Assembly: GCA_949152475.1 (NCBI GenBank)
Contig: OX424555.1
Span: 70,943,499-71,007,498 of the forward strand
Length of the DNA stretch: 64,000 bases
Reading direction: 5' to 3'
Source: Terebella lapidaria
Taxonomy: Eukaryota; Annelida; Polychaeta; Terebellida; Terebellidae
Position numbers and translations under genes: made by a program. The notes beneath the pieces were generated by a model, which had not been told where the DNA came from, did not search any database, and was given only the letters and a program-made list of their open reading frames with translations. This document shows positions 41,040 through 53,978 of this stretch, piece after piece. Numbering within the stretch: position 1 is the stretch's first letter; the number at the start of each line of letters is the position of its first letter.

Positions 41040-42215
41040 CCACCATTATAAAGTATACTTTCTGTTGTACAGCCCTCTCCGTAAAATTGTAATGGACAAA
41101 CCATGCACAAAAAAACAAATCCTGCCAAAAAACCAAATGTCCCCTTCCGGTAATAACGTTATCGGCACGTGGAAGCAATAGAACCATAGCTTGGTGCCTT
41201 TCCCAAGTCGATATCCACCAAGTGTCCATGTCGTGGAGAAGTACTCGATCAATCACCAGCGATCAAGTCAATTTGGCTAAATGAGGTTGCCTTCCTTTTT
41301 CCACAACCCAACTTAAATTTTAGCCATATCAGGTACAATCATAATAGACTACCTACTATGGGAACGTGGATTTTTGTTTTCAAATTATAGATAGAGTCAC
41401 AAAAAATTCTGATTAAATAATGGAATTTTAGGACAAAGAACAGAACCTAAAAATTGCACAATTCCGCTGCAACGGAAAAAGTGGAACACTTAATGTATAG
41501 AATTAAGAAATGCGATATCCACAATTGAGCAAATTGTTGCTTGTGTGCTGTTTGAAAGTATTGTTATGAGCGAGAAAAAACACCCAACACATTTCACTCA
41601 AGATGACATGCACGATAGTCTTGTCATTCCACCAATCAGTACTTGACCTGGCTCGTATAACATGTACGAGATGTACCGAGACTGATACCTTGGTTCATAA
41701 GGCACCTTGGTTGTCTACATGTCTTCAGGCTATTACGTTAGGACCCGAGGATAGTGTCACCTAAACAATGCTAATGTAACACAGTATATCTCAATCACAG
41801 ATGAGGCTTGTTGAAGATAGCCCCTTCCCAACACACAGGATACATTGTTCTCGTCTTCGTTAGCTATCAGAACATACCACATGTACACTATATGTTATAC
41901 CTAAAAAAAGAACCATGAACTCGATGTAACAGCTAAAACAACACAAAAAGCAAGAAATCACAGACCACACAAATCTTGTTATTAGGTTACCGGACTTGTT
42001 GCTTGTGTGTTGTACAATAGCTAAATTGATTTGACACCTATGGTCCGATGATCTGTTATCGCGGCGTTGCGTTTACAGTTCACAGTCGAATATTTCTGAA
42101 ATTTTACAGTAAAATCTTTCTGAAATTCTAAAGTAAAATCTTTCTGAAATTTTGCACAATACCTAAAAATATTTTAAGAATTTTTTTTTTTATTTTCGCA
42201 TTTTTGTTAGAATGA
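41040..42215 (+). repeat. Long dispersed repeat, copy V (modules A and B)
   Basis: Module A at 41060-41400 (GGAAGCAATAGAACCATAGC, CGATCAATCACCAGCGATC, TCATAATAGACTACC) and module B at 41700-41830. This copy runs into the doubled 2,543-bp block, where module D appears twice. Confidence 0.65.
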
Positions 42216-44759
42216 CAGCTATTTTCGACGCAAAACGGCCAATTTCGGACCATGATAGCCATTTCCTCAACATCTGCCTGATAACTTATTTCTAAGTTAT
42301 GCATAAAATTCCCCTTGAAAATTCACCCTTTGAAAAAAAATTGTGGACTTAGCTACTTTTTCTTTCATACTGGGAACTGCCACAACTATACTCATGGAAC
42401 GCCTGTTGAACCGCTAAATGTGAAATCAACGCCTAAAGAGAGAGCTTAGTTTTCGCATAAATGGAGGTCATATGGCAATTCGTGTGGTGACCTTGGATAT
42501 GACCTTCAGTGATTTGAAAGGACAAACGGCCATTTTGATTGAAATTGTTTATTCATAACTTTTCTTTTTTGAGATTGTTTTCTTCATAAAACGCTGATAA
42601 GGGTCCTTGATGTTGCATAAAGATGGGGAGCCTTAAATTGCTCGGAAGGCCGCATAATATGTAGCCCCGGAACGGCCTTGGAGGCCTGGTATGCACAAAT
42701 TGACTTCTGGGACTTTGGTGACATTGAATTTGACACTACATAACCCTGAAAACTGATCACAGGGTCAATCCTGACCAGAAATGTGTACATTGGCCCATAC
42801 AGACAAAATGTTTGTAGACCTAGGTTATGTTTGTAATATGAGCAAATAGGAGTTCATATGACATTATTTGTTGTGTCTTATGAATTTTTTCTCTGATGAT
42901 CTGGATTGCTCAATCTCACGTCTGACGGGAAATATGTAAATTGACCTCCAAGGCTACAACTCTTCCCGAAAAACTTAGATTCTTATTATAAGCAATATAA
43001 GAAGTTTCATATTACATATAATCAGAAACCCATAAGAGGTGGGTTTCTGATACGATTTGAGAACTTGAACCAGGCATTCAGAAGACCTCGAAGGCTAAAT
43101 CTCAAGGTCACATTTGGGAGTAAATGTGTATCAGCCGCTACAGACAAAATGGTTGAGCTTACGTATTATTTTAAGAGCAAATAGAAAATCATATAATGGT
43201 GACTTGAACCATTATAGAATATTGGTGAGACTGAACTTGAGCAAGATGACCTTGAATTTCAAGGTCATACCTGCAATCATCAAAATTATAATTTTATATA
43301 TATTATATTATATTCTTAGCCCTTGGGGTCAATTTTTCCTTTGTGCAAAATAATGCAACAATAATTTATGACACTCACTTGGTTGCATTATACAAAGACA
43401 TATATTCCCAATACAACGAGGAAATAATTCAAGAAATCGTACAAATACTGTCTCATCAAAATCTTCTTGTTCTTTTGGTAGTACGTCTATACACTCAACT
43501 CCATTCTATGCTCCTTGCTACCGGTGAGAATCAATACACCACGCTGAGGCCCAAGCTTGTGTGTGTGTGTGTGTGTCGATATATAGTATGCATCAGTACA
43601 TGCCTTAATTAACTTATCATCAAGTTGGCAAACGCTATATTGTTAAGCTCGGTATGTGAAATCATGACAATAAAGAGTCATAAATAAAAACATTCATCCC
43701 CCAGGCTCTGGTGTTATATTTGCAAAGGACCTCGAGGAATCCTGTCGAGTATCAATTAGCGTATTTGGAGGTATCAATGGCAACCGAACAATACACGTAT
43801 CTAGGCTACAGCAACAATATATCGTCTCTCGTTTATTACTTGCCGGAATCTAAAGATTTCGGCAAGTATGTTGGTCGGTTGGTTTGATTGATTGATTGAT
43901 TGTTTGTTTATCTGTTAGTGCTCTACAGGTCGCAATTGTACGGTGATTGTTACGTTACTTGGGGTATGTAATTTGTAGGATAATAGGCAGGCACCGCACA
44001 CTTTTGGTGAGTCTAGGTCAAAGGTCAAGGTCAAGGTCAAGCAAAACGTCGAAAACACATAAGTGGCCATAACTCCAGTTCTAATTGTCGTAGAGACTTC
44101 AAATCAAGTGCATATGGTAGATATACTCGAGTTCTATCTTTTGTGACCTTGACCTTGACATTTGACCTTGACCTTGAGAAGTTCGCCTGAGGTCGAATAT
44201 TTGACCTTGGAGGTTACCTCCTCCGATTTTCGATCTGATGCTTGGAAACGATGTCGGACCGGTCCCTTATGGTCAATGTCAATTTTTAGCGCGATCGGTC
44301 AATCCGTTATGACGTAATTGACGTTTCTATGGCAACGAAATCGGTCCCATTATAAGCGAAATTGCATGTTTCAAGCTGTCCATGCTGATAAAAGCGTCAA
44401 TAATGTGCGTAAAAATCTAATGATACACCTGTTTATAGCCAAGGACGAGTTCTTTTGTTCCGCGAAATTTCAAGGTCAAACGTCGGAAGTCAAGGTCAAT
44501 ATTGACCCGCAAGTGAAAACCATGTAGGTCACTATATCTCAGGAAGTAAGCAAGATAGAGACACGAAAGTAAATCCACAGTATTGCACTCACTTAGCCTA
44601 TCAACTTTTGTATTTACACCTAAGGCGTATGGCCGATAGCCTTTGCAAGCGCCTGAGGTCGAAGTTGACCCAAAAAATGACCTTGACCTTGACCTTTCGC
44701 GAAAATATCGAGTAGTAACTCGTTTGAAAGGTCTTCGGGAGTAGTTTCGATATATGTTC
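42216..44759 (+). repeat. 2,543-bp tandem duplication, first unit
   Basis: Every landmark recurs exactly 2,543 bp later. The unit carries a CAAGGTCA satellite segment (about 42470-43290), a GT microsatellite (about 43558-43577), module D of the long repeat (43690-43830) and the 5' part of a transposon whose end CTTGCCGGAAT is at 43839. Open frames of 68-89 residues are shared between units because the DNA is doubled; none has a known domain. I noticed only about three base differences between the units. Confidence 0.95.
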
Positions 44760-47302
44760 AGCTATTTTCGACGCAAAACGGCCAATTTCGGACCATGATA
44801 GCCATTTCCTCAACATCTGCCTGATAACTTATTTCTAAGTTATGCATAAAATTCCCCTTGAAAATTCACCCTTTGAAAAAAAATTGTGGACTTAGCTACT
44901 TTTTCTTTCATACTGGGAACTGCCACAACTATACTCATGGAACGCCTGTTGAACCGCTAAATGTGAAATCAACGCCTAAAGAGAGAGCTTAGTTTTCGCA
45001 TAAATGGAGGTCATATGGCAATTCGTGTGGTGACCTTGGATATGACCTTCAGTGATTTGAAAGGACAAACGGCCATTTTGATTGAAATTGTTTATTCATA
45101 ACTTTTCTTTTTTGAGATTGTTTTCTTCATAAAACGCTGATAAGGGTCCTTGATGTTGCATAAAGATGGGGAGCCTTAAATTGCTCGGAAGGCCGCATAA
45201 TATGTAGCCCCGGAACGGCCTTGGAGGCCTGGTATGCACAAATTGACTTCTGGGACTTTGGTGACATTGAATTTGACACTACATAACCCTGAAAACTGAT
45301 CACAGGGTCAATCCTGACCAGAAATGTGTACATTGGCCCATACAGACAAAATGTTTGTAGACCTAGGTTATGTTTGTAATATGAGCAAATAGGAGTTCAT
45401 ATGACATTATTTGTTGTGTCTTATGAATTTTTTCTCTGATGATCTGGATTGCTCAATCTCACGTCTGACGGGAAATATGTAAATTGACCTCCAAGGCTAC
45501 AACTCTTCCCGAAAAACTTAGATTCTTATTATAAGCAATATAAGAAGTTTCATATTACATATAATCAGAAACCCATAAGAGGTGGGTTTCTGATACGATT
45601 TGAGAACTTGAACCAGGCATTCAGAAGACCTCGAAGGCTAAATCTCAAGGTCACATTTGGGAGTAAATGTGTATCAGCCGCTACAGACAAAATGGTTGAG
45701 CTTACGTATTATTTTAAGAGCAAATAGAAAATCATATAATGGTGACTTGAACCATTATAGAATATTGGTGAGACTGAACTTGAGCAAGATGACCTTGAAT
45801 TTCAAGGTCATACCTGCAATCATCAAAATTATAATTTTATATATATTATATTATATTCTTAGCCCTTGGGGTCAATTTTTCCTTTGTGCAAAATAATGCA
45901 ACAATAATTTATGACACTCACTTGGTTGCATTATACAAAGACATATATTCCCAATACAACGAGGAAATAATTCAAGAAATCGTACAAATACTGTCTCATC
46001 AAAATCTTCTTGTTCTTTTGGTAGTACGTCTATACACTCAACTCCATTCTATGCTCCTTGCTACCGGTGAGAATCAATACACCACGCTGAGGCCCAAGCT
46101 TGTGTGTGTGTGTGTGTGTCGATATATATTATGCATCAGTACATGCCTTAATTAACTTATCATCAAGTTGGCAAACGCTATATTGTTAAGCTCGGTATGT
46201 GAAATCATGACAATAAAGAGTCATAAATAAAAACATTCATCCCCCAGGCTCTGGTGTTATATTTGCAAAGGACCTCGAGGAATCCTGTCGAGTATCAATT
46301 AGCGTATTTGGAGGTATCAATGGCAACCGAACAATACACGTATCTAGGCTACAGCAACAATATATCGTCTCTCGTTTATTACTTGCCGGAATCTAAAGAT
46401 TTCGGCAAGTATGTTGGTCGGTTGGTTTGATTGATTGATTGATTGTTTGTTTATCTGTTAGTGCTCTACAGGTCGCAATTGTACGGTGATTGTTACGTTA
46501 CTTGGGGTATGTAATCTGTAGGATAATAGGCAGGCACCGCACACTTTTGGTGAGTCTAGGTCAAAGGTCAAGGTCAAGGTCAAGCAAAACGTCGAAAACA
46601 CATAAGTGGCCATAACTCCAGTTCTAATTGTCGTAGAGACTTCAAATCAAGTGCATATGGTAGATATACTCGAGTTCTATCTTTTGTGACCTTGACCTTG
46701 ACATTTGACCTTGACCTTGAGAAGTTCGCCTGAGGTCGAATATTTGACCTTGGAGGTCACCTCCTCCGATTTTCGATCTGATGCTTGGAAACGATGTCGG
46801 ACCGGTCCCTTATGGTCAATGTCAATTTTTAGCGCGATCGGTCAATCCGTTATGACGTAATTGACGTTTCTATGGCAACGAAATCGGTCCCATTATAAGC
46901 GAAATTGCATGTTTCAAGCTGTCCATGCTGATAAAAGCGTCAATAATGTGCGTAAAAATCTAATGATACACCTGTTTATAGCCAAGGACGAGTTCTTTTG
47001 TTCCGCGAAATTTCAAGGTCAAACGTCGGAAGTCAAGGTCAATATTGACCCGCAAGTGAAAACCATGTAGGTCACTATATCTCAGGAAGTAAGCAAGATA
47101 GAGACACGAAAGTAAATCCACAGTATTGCACTCACTTAGCCTATCAACTTTTGTATTTACACCTAAGGCGTATGGCCGATAGCCTTTGCAAGCGCCTGAG
47201 GTCGAAGTTGACCCAAAAAATGACCTTGACCTTGACCTTTCGCGAAAATATCGAGTAGTAACTCGTTTGAAAGGTCTTCGGGAGTAGTTTCGATATATGT
47301 TC
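44760..47302 (+). repeat. 2,543-bp tandem duplication, second unit
   Basis: Near-identical to the previous unit. The junction at 44759/44760 joins CGATATATGTTC to AGCTATTTTCGACG; the same CGATATATGTTC at 47291-47302 instead continues into unique sequence. That marks both breakpoints and shows direct head-to-tail duplication with little or no microhomology. Confidence 0.95.
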
Positions 47303-47876
47303 TTATTTTTGGAATCTGACGTCATATGACGTCATAATGACGTGAAACGTGATTTTATCATACTTCAATTGATTGTTTACATGAGATGCATAAACCATTT
47401 ATGATTATTGTTGATCCGGTGCTCTGGTAAGTATTGGGGATACCTACTGACGCTATTTGACAAATATCAGTTCAATAATTGCAGTGGTAATGGCCTAATT
47501 GACCTTTTTATGACGGAAAATTGGAGAAAATTTCATTTGTTTGTCTTTTCATACTCATAGCGTCCACATTTGTTGCTTGATTCTTTTCAAATTTGATGTA
47601 GATATTCTGTAGGATAATGGCTCTTGACAGAATGATTTTGAGAAAAATAGCTCTGTTGATGACGTCACAAAAGATCCGAATCCTATCAGTCTTTCATGAC
47701 CACAAACTGCTTATGCTAGGAAAGAAATATAATACTTTTTTCAATGTTTTCCATCAACTATACAAAATCTAGAAAAATGCCATTACTCATATTTAAAATA
47801 ACCAGATGCATCAACTTTGCAAAAAATTCAAAGTCTTTGGTAAAAGTTCAAGGTCATTGCCAGCTATTCCGGCAAG
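46382..47876. mobile_element. ~1.5-kb non-autonomous DNA transposon, TTA duplication
   Basis: 11-bp inverted ends, CTTGCCGGAAT at 46382 and ATTCCGGCAAG ending at 47876, are flanked by TTA (46379-46381 and 47877-47879). The left end folds on itself (CTTGCCGGAATCT ... GATTTCGGCAAG). Inside are AGGTCAAGGTCA arrays in both orientations and three CRE-like sites. No transposase is visible. The partial copy 43839-44759 is the same insertion cut by the 2,543-bp duplication, so the insertion came first. Confidence 0.75.
47317..47345. promoter_or_regulatory. Three clustered CRE-like sites
   Basis: TGACGTCA at 47317-47324, TGACGTCA at 47327-47334 and TGACGTGA at 47338-47345, all within 29 bp inside the TTA-flanked element. 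They could bind CREB/ATF proteins; no gene start is nearby, so function is unproven. Confidence 0.35.
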
Positions 47877-47879
47877 TTA

Positions 47880-49080
47880 GTCGACTATGTCGGTTCAGTT
47901 TTTCAGTTGGCCGAGAGCACAACACTGTGTTGTTCGATATTGGTTTTGCATTTGAATACAACTACTGTTCCTTATGAATGAATGCTACCCAACGAGAAGC
48001 AAATTGCATGTTAGTGATTCTTTCATTATCATTTCATTATCATTTTTTGTGTGTATTCAAATTCCAACTTCTGATACATAATAAGACTGTTTTAACTTTA
48101 CACTGACCTCATTATGTGTTTTACTGGTATTACGAACAGTTAATGAATTACTAAGAAGCTATATTTGAATTCGTCATGATAGCCATACCACACATGCGAA
48201 GATTTCATAAGAACGTTGATTTCAGGGTTTAACACCAGTGTTTAAATGGCCAGAAAAAAGACAAGGATTTGCTAACGAAATGACGCACATGCGACTGGAG
48301 TTTTCAATTCTCCTCTTTTCCGTCAATACTGACATTCATAGTTTATGGTATTATGAATGCAAGGGTTTTGTTGGTCGTAAAGTCGTCCGAACAGTGGCTG
48401 CATAATCCCCAATTGGTTATGTGCTTTCCGGTCTAAAATTCTACCCACGCAGGAGCTCTAACTAAATCAGGAAAAAACATGGATGAAATCGCAGACAAGC
48501 ACAGTCGGGGCAGTGGAAAGGCAGTGTTTTTTTGGTGCCAAATGGGTACAAGTGCCTTATTTAACATCTCGTCGTGTTATGTCAGAAAGTTCGAGTCGCT
48601 TATTGGGCTGAGGCATAGTTAATTCCATTCCAACAACAAATTTTCTAGGATTTTATACAAAAAAAGTTAATACATCACGTAACATTTCTAGCGAATATGA
48701 CGGAAGGTTGGGGCTTTTGTGACGGATGAGTAAAATATCCTTTCGTACAGTCGTTTATAATGATATATTTATTTCGTATATTGTCATTCAGAAAACTGCA
48801 AGTCAGGGAAACGATAATGAATTAGTGTTACATGACGCGTTCTATTATGTTGCACAGTAAAAAAAATGATTTGCGAATGTCTATATTCCGTTCATATCCC
48901 GGTCCAACAACAAATAGAACCAGAATATTAATATTGGTTCAATAAATTAAAAGACCGACACTCACTCAGTGTTGGCAGTGTCAGTGACATCAACACCAGA
49001 TGGTGCCACTAGCTGCATCATTGTGTAATATGGAAAATAAATGAGCTGTCACTCCATTGGGACCCTTCTGGTTCCTGACG
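47880..49080 (+). repeat. Long dispersed repeat, copy V end (modules E-H)
   Basis: E at 48170-48300, F at 48370-48560 (GGTCGTAAAGTCGTCCGAAC), G at 48590-48660 (GGGCTGAGGCATAGTTAATT) and H at 48950-49080 (CATCAACACCAGATGGTGCC, AATGAGCTGTCACTCCATTG). H recurs at 53700-53815. Confidence 0.7.
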
Positions 49081-49716
49081 TATTTTTCAAAGGTGTATTA
49101 TCATGTTATAGCACAATACCATTATAATAGACAGAACAAGATGGTGTGCCATCGGAACACTCTACATATTATGACAACGGAACGAATGCTGTCTGATCAT
49201 TCTTGATGATATTATTGCACACAGAAACCAAAATGCAAAGATGTTCAATGGAATACACTGTAGGTGAATGATCCAACCATACAAAACCTCAATACGAGGC
49301 CACTGTTGGTTATGCTGCATTACTTAATTCTTTGTCTCACAGAGAATAAAATATCCATGATGATATTTTGTTAATGTTCTTTGACGTTCTATTCATGAAA
49401 CGTCCATGTTAAAATATTTTTAAACACGGATGAATAGAAGCGTCCTGTATGTTCAGACCGAATTCTTTCCCTGTCGAACTTACCTAGTATTAAGGTTGCT
49501 TATCAGCTACCAATAATGCCTTATCAGCCGATTATTGGTATATTTTATTTAGGCTATAGCTCTGCAGCGCCGGGATGTATTTCCTTTAAAATTTGTCTGT
49601 ATGTTCTGTACATGACCACAAGGCGACTTCATTTGCCTTTTGCCAAAAAGTCGATATTATACTGATCCAGACGTTGAAAATTTAAATTTGAAATTTCTGA
49701 GGATTTGCTATTTGTA
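49081..49716. other. Intergenic, nothing recognised
   Basis: AT-rich sequence between module H and the large inverted repeat. A short palindromic CCAATAAT...ATTATTGG pair lies near 49510-49540. No gene or RNA found. Confidence 0.5.
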
Positions 49717-50470
49717 GATGCATGAAACTTCCCAAACTATTTCTATATGCCATGTAGAAGATTTTCATTATGTAATTGGGCAAAGATAAATGTTCATATT
49801 ATCAAAATATGGATATTAATAACAATAATTTCATGTACATCCTGCACAAAAAATTAACAGAGTATTTATTCTCAAAATATACCCACACTGTAAAATGGGT
49901 ATCCTGCTATATCGCCCGAGTCCTAGTTTTTCTATTATCCGAGTGAGTGTTGCCCATTGACAGCGCAAAGTTGACACAATTTTGCTGTCAATCAAAAATT
50001 CCAAAGCACGTGGTTGCACTGGTTTTCTGGTCTACATTGCTGGCTTGACCCTTTGCCAGTATAATCATCAGTGCATGAGCAATGGTCTGGAGGCCTCAGT
50101 TTGGTACATTGAGTCATGCTTGATTGTTTTGTGAGGAAAGGGTCAAGTTTGCAATGTGGACCAGATAATCAGTGCAGCCATGTTTTCTGAGATTTGGTCA
50201 AGGAGCAAAATAGTTCATTTTGTACCGTCAATGTGCAAAACTCACTTGGATAATGGGAAAACTAAGACTCGAGCGCTATAGCAGGAAACCCTTTGTGCAG
50301 TGCCAGTATATTTTTGGCATGAATACTATTTTAATTTTTGTGCAAGATGTACCTGAAATGTTGTTATTAATATCCATATTTTGGAATATGAATATTTATC
50401 GCCGTCCAATTATATCATTAAAATCACCTACACTTCATACAGAAATAGTATGGGAAGTTTCACGCTTCTG
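49717..50470. repeat. ~750-bp inverted repeat, ~350-bp arms
   Basis: Left arm 49717-50060 and right arm 50134-50470 are complementary along their length at roughly 75-80% by eye, with a ~70-bp centre. Matching landmarks: GAAACTTCCCA with 50453-50463; AAAATATGGATATTAATAAC with 50366-50392; the CCTGCTATA block with the TATAGCAGG block; and TTGACCCTTT with AAAGGGTCAA. The two 60-120-residue open frames on opposite strands mirror each other for this reason. It is a foldback element or an inverted duplication. Confidence 0.85.
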
Positions 50471-50939
50471 CTCAGACAGAACAATATCAGATTTATTGTA
50501 CTCCAGACACTATTGTGTTCGGTGTCAGTGTGTAAATAGTAATTCACTAAACTTGTACTTAGAAACTTTCCATAGATTGCAATAGACATACACATTTGCA
50601 CATCGATTCGTCGTGTATATCGATGGATTGTAAAATCCAACGGTAGGTTATTGATCACGGATATGTACACTACACGTAGGTTAGAATTACACCATGTAAA
50701 GCTGTGTGTGCGATACGTACGTTACATTTGTACAAGTGAAATTCAACTGCATATAAATACTTGAAAATTAATGGTATGATCAATTTCACATTTGGCTCAC
50801 CATTCTGGTTATGTACAAAAGAAATATTTTACTTTTCATGGAATTGTGTGTAAACGGCAGAGATATAGGCTAAAATAGAACATGGTATCAGTCCATTCAA
50901 ATTATACGTTTGTTACCAGTTAAGCAATCTTAAAGTACT

Positions 50940-53820
50940 GTAAAGAACGTGACATTAACAACGAGGATATATGCTATGGCTCCCACAGAGAACATTAAAA
51001 ACCTGCATCATTGAATTAGTAAGTGCATTCAAGAGATTTATGTGGTAATTGTGACCACGATGTCCCGATTTCATTGCTGGGCGCTCTTAGAAAAATGTCA
51101 TCAATAGAATGTTCCGTGATTATGGCATGCCTGCTGTCAAGGTCATGTACTGTATATGACGAATGATATGCATTATTTCACAAAATGTAATGTTCTTTGG
51201 GTGACTAATCTCGCCGGCACACCATGACACCTGGGTTCTAGTATCAAATATGTTACAAGTGAAATACAAATTGTCTCAAAATACTTGAAATACTTATATT
51301 CACAAAAGCTGTGTAGTCGATGTTTTGTGTCTAAACATCTATCCAGACCACATATTTTTAAATGTGTTAGTGGTAACTTTGTCGATGGTCCCAGTACTTA
51401 ATTCATTCTGGAAAGCAATAGTGGAAGTCAACATATTGCATGATACAACTGTATTGGTGGTAATAGATTGATACTTACATACACATCAGAAGAGACATGA
51501 AAATCTTCAAATAAAATGTCACGTCATTGTTCAATTTGCATGTTGGTAAAATTAATATTGGGGGTAGTTAGTTTAATGTTTGATTATTTGTTCACACGAA
51601 AAGTATTTAAATCGGCTTTTGTGTGTAGTTGTATACTGATCCCAGTAGGTCTACTGCCGAAACAATTATTTGGGATGCTGTCGACTCTTCATGGACATCG
51701 TCGTGTGGTTTCAGATACACATGTTTGCACGTGGGTTTTCGGCCCCATTTTTTTCATTTTAGGTTCCTAACTTTGTCATCAAAATCACATTGTACATATT
51801 GTGGTTACATGCCTATACACTCAATTCCATAGTTCGCTCCTTACTACTGGTGAGCACGGATACACCATTTTGTATGTGCCAATAGCCTACATTGTTGGCG
51901 TGTACTCAAATTGGAAAACTCGAAAAACTCGATATGTGTAATCATGACGATGAATAATTAGCAACACTATTATACAGAAACATTCAACACCAGGCTCTGG
52001 TATTGTGATTTGCAAATAGCCCCCATGAAACCCACCGAATATCAATTAACGTACGTGGAAGTATCGATTACAACAGACACGTATCCAGGCCTACAAGAGC
52101 AACAACATATCGCCTGTTATTTGCTTTCTTGTTTCAGAACTGCAATAGTTTTCTTCCCCTATTGGATTTCCTTGGATAAATACTCCCAGGGCACAATACA
52201 CTGTGATGTTCGATGTTCACTTGAATACAACCAATGTTCGTCATGAACGAATGAAACCCAAGAAATTAATGCATGCAAACGAGAACCATGTAGACTGCAG
52301 AGCCAAGGTTATTGAAAGGAATATTGATGTTATTCCATACAGGTTTATAACAGATAATGCTGTTCCTAGAGTCAGATGTGTGCATTCGTTCACATTCAAA
52401 CGCTGACTGCACCTTCATTCTGGTACATAGTAAGGCTGTTTAAGCTTCCCAGTGATTTCATGTTGTGTTGTATCATCATTAGTGAGAGAACCACAGAAGA
52501 TGTCATGTCGCCATTTATTTTCCCTCATGTCATTCAATGTCGACACTATGGGCAGACCATAGTGTCGACATTGAATGACATGAGGGAAAATGTGTCTGGG
52601 TTAGGATAGTCTAGGGGTGAGAGGTTTGTTCCAATTTGCTGCTGGCGACTACATTAGTCGGATGGTCATAAAGGGTAGGAACAGTGATTACACAATCCTC
52701 ACGCTGGTTATTTGTCATGCCACAAATTCCACCGCAAGGGAGCTGTAACTAACCCATGACAGAATACAGATGTGATAGCGGGCAGGCACAGGCGGTGAAC
52801 GGCAAGACGGTGATGTTAGTACCAACTAGGGACAAGTGCCTTATTTACCACTCTTTTTTGTTATCTCTAAAGTTCAAGTCGCTTCTTGGGCTGACGCCTG
52901 GTTAATTCCATACTAACTAGTCGGCAGCATTTATGCAGAAAGTATTTTTCAGACGTATGGCATATACATGTATGTGACATCAAACTCGTAATGTGTCAAG
53001 GTTTCTTATGTCTCCATTAAAAAATAATTTAATGGGGACATAACATAAATCAATTCTACTCATTCATATAATATAACATGAATCGCAGTTCTTATAGAGC
53101 GGTTTTCCATGTAATATGCTCAAAGTGCTTTATAACCGAGACATTAGGGCCAGAAACCAATTTCCAATTCTTCGGGGTACATAGACAATAACCCATATAT
53201 TGCTGCCATAGGTTACAAAGTAGAACATTTCATTATTATTTATGTTATAATTATTCTTTTTGAACACATAGTGAGTACGTAATTTGTAAATTTTATTTTA
53301 ATACATCACGCATTTCAAAACATTTCCAACGATAATGACAGAAGATTGAAATATTTTTTTTATGACACAAGATTAAAAAGGTGTTTTATACGGAATATCA
53401 TACAGTCATTTGTAATGAAATGATGAGGTTATTCCGTGTATTTAATAATAATTGTGATTATAGAGAGGAAAGTTAAGGAAACATACCTCTCAAGTTCATT
53501 CTTTGTTCATGATAATGAAATAATGTTACACGACTTGCTGTATTATGTTACAGAGTGAAATGTTTTAGTGTGTGATATAATCAGCCATAATGGTTCAATT
53601 CCGCGCAGTAATTTTGAACGCATATATTCCATTCATATATTCCGGATATCCCGGTCTAACAACAAACCCAGAGAATAATATTGGTTTGGAAAATTAAAAG
53701 ACCGACTTCCAGTGTTGGCAGTACGAGTGACATCAACACCAGATGGTGCCACATCATTGCGAAATATGGAACAATAAATGAGCTGTCACTCCATTGGAAC
53801 CCCTCCGGTTCCTGATGTTT
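50940..53820 (+). repeat. Long dispersed repeat, copy VI (modules I, D-H)
   Basis: I at 50940-51140 (AAGAACGTGACATTA, TGTGGTAATTGTGACCACGA, CGTGATTATGGCATG), D at 51980-52140, F at 52650-52860 (GGTCATAAAGGG), G at 52880-53000 (TGGTTAATTCCATACTAACT) and H at 53700-53815 (CATCAACACCAGATGGTGCC). Modules A-C are missing between I and D. At 53010-53050 a small hairpin (TTATGTCTCCATTAAA/TTTAATGGGGACATAA) occurs. Confidence 0.7.
52517..52591. repeat. Perfect hairpin, 35-bp arms, 5-base loop
   Basis: 52517-52551 (ATTTTCCCTCATGTCATTCA ...) is the exact complement of 52557-52591, with loop GCAGA. It lies in copy VI where module E would be expected. A perfect arm this long is rare by chance. It could be a recent inverted duplication, a small-RNA precursor, or an assembly fold-back. 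Confidence 0.95.
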
Positions 53821-53978
53821 TTTCATCTTCGAGTTTTCTAGAGCAAATTCTGCCGATATTACTCGTAGATAAACATCCCTATTCCCTTTACATATATATA
53901 ATTATTAATTAGCATAATACTATTATAATAGACACATCAAGATAAAATGTTATCGTAAACATAGGCCCAAGAGACCTG

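Noticed and set aside
42584-47070. Four pairs of matching small open frames as genes
   Set aside because: Explained by the 2,543-bp duplication; none has a domain and some consist of satellite or GT-repeat sequence.
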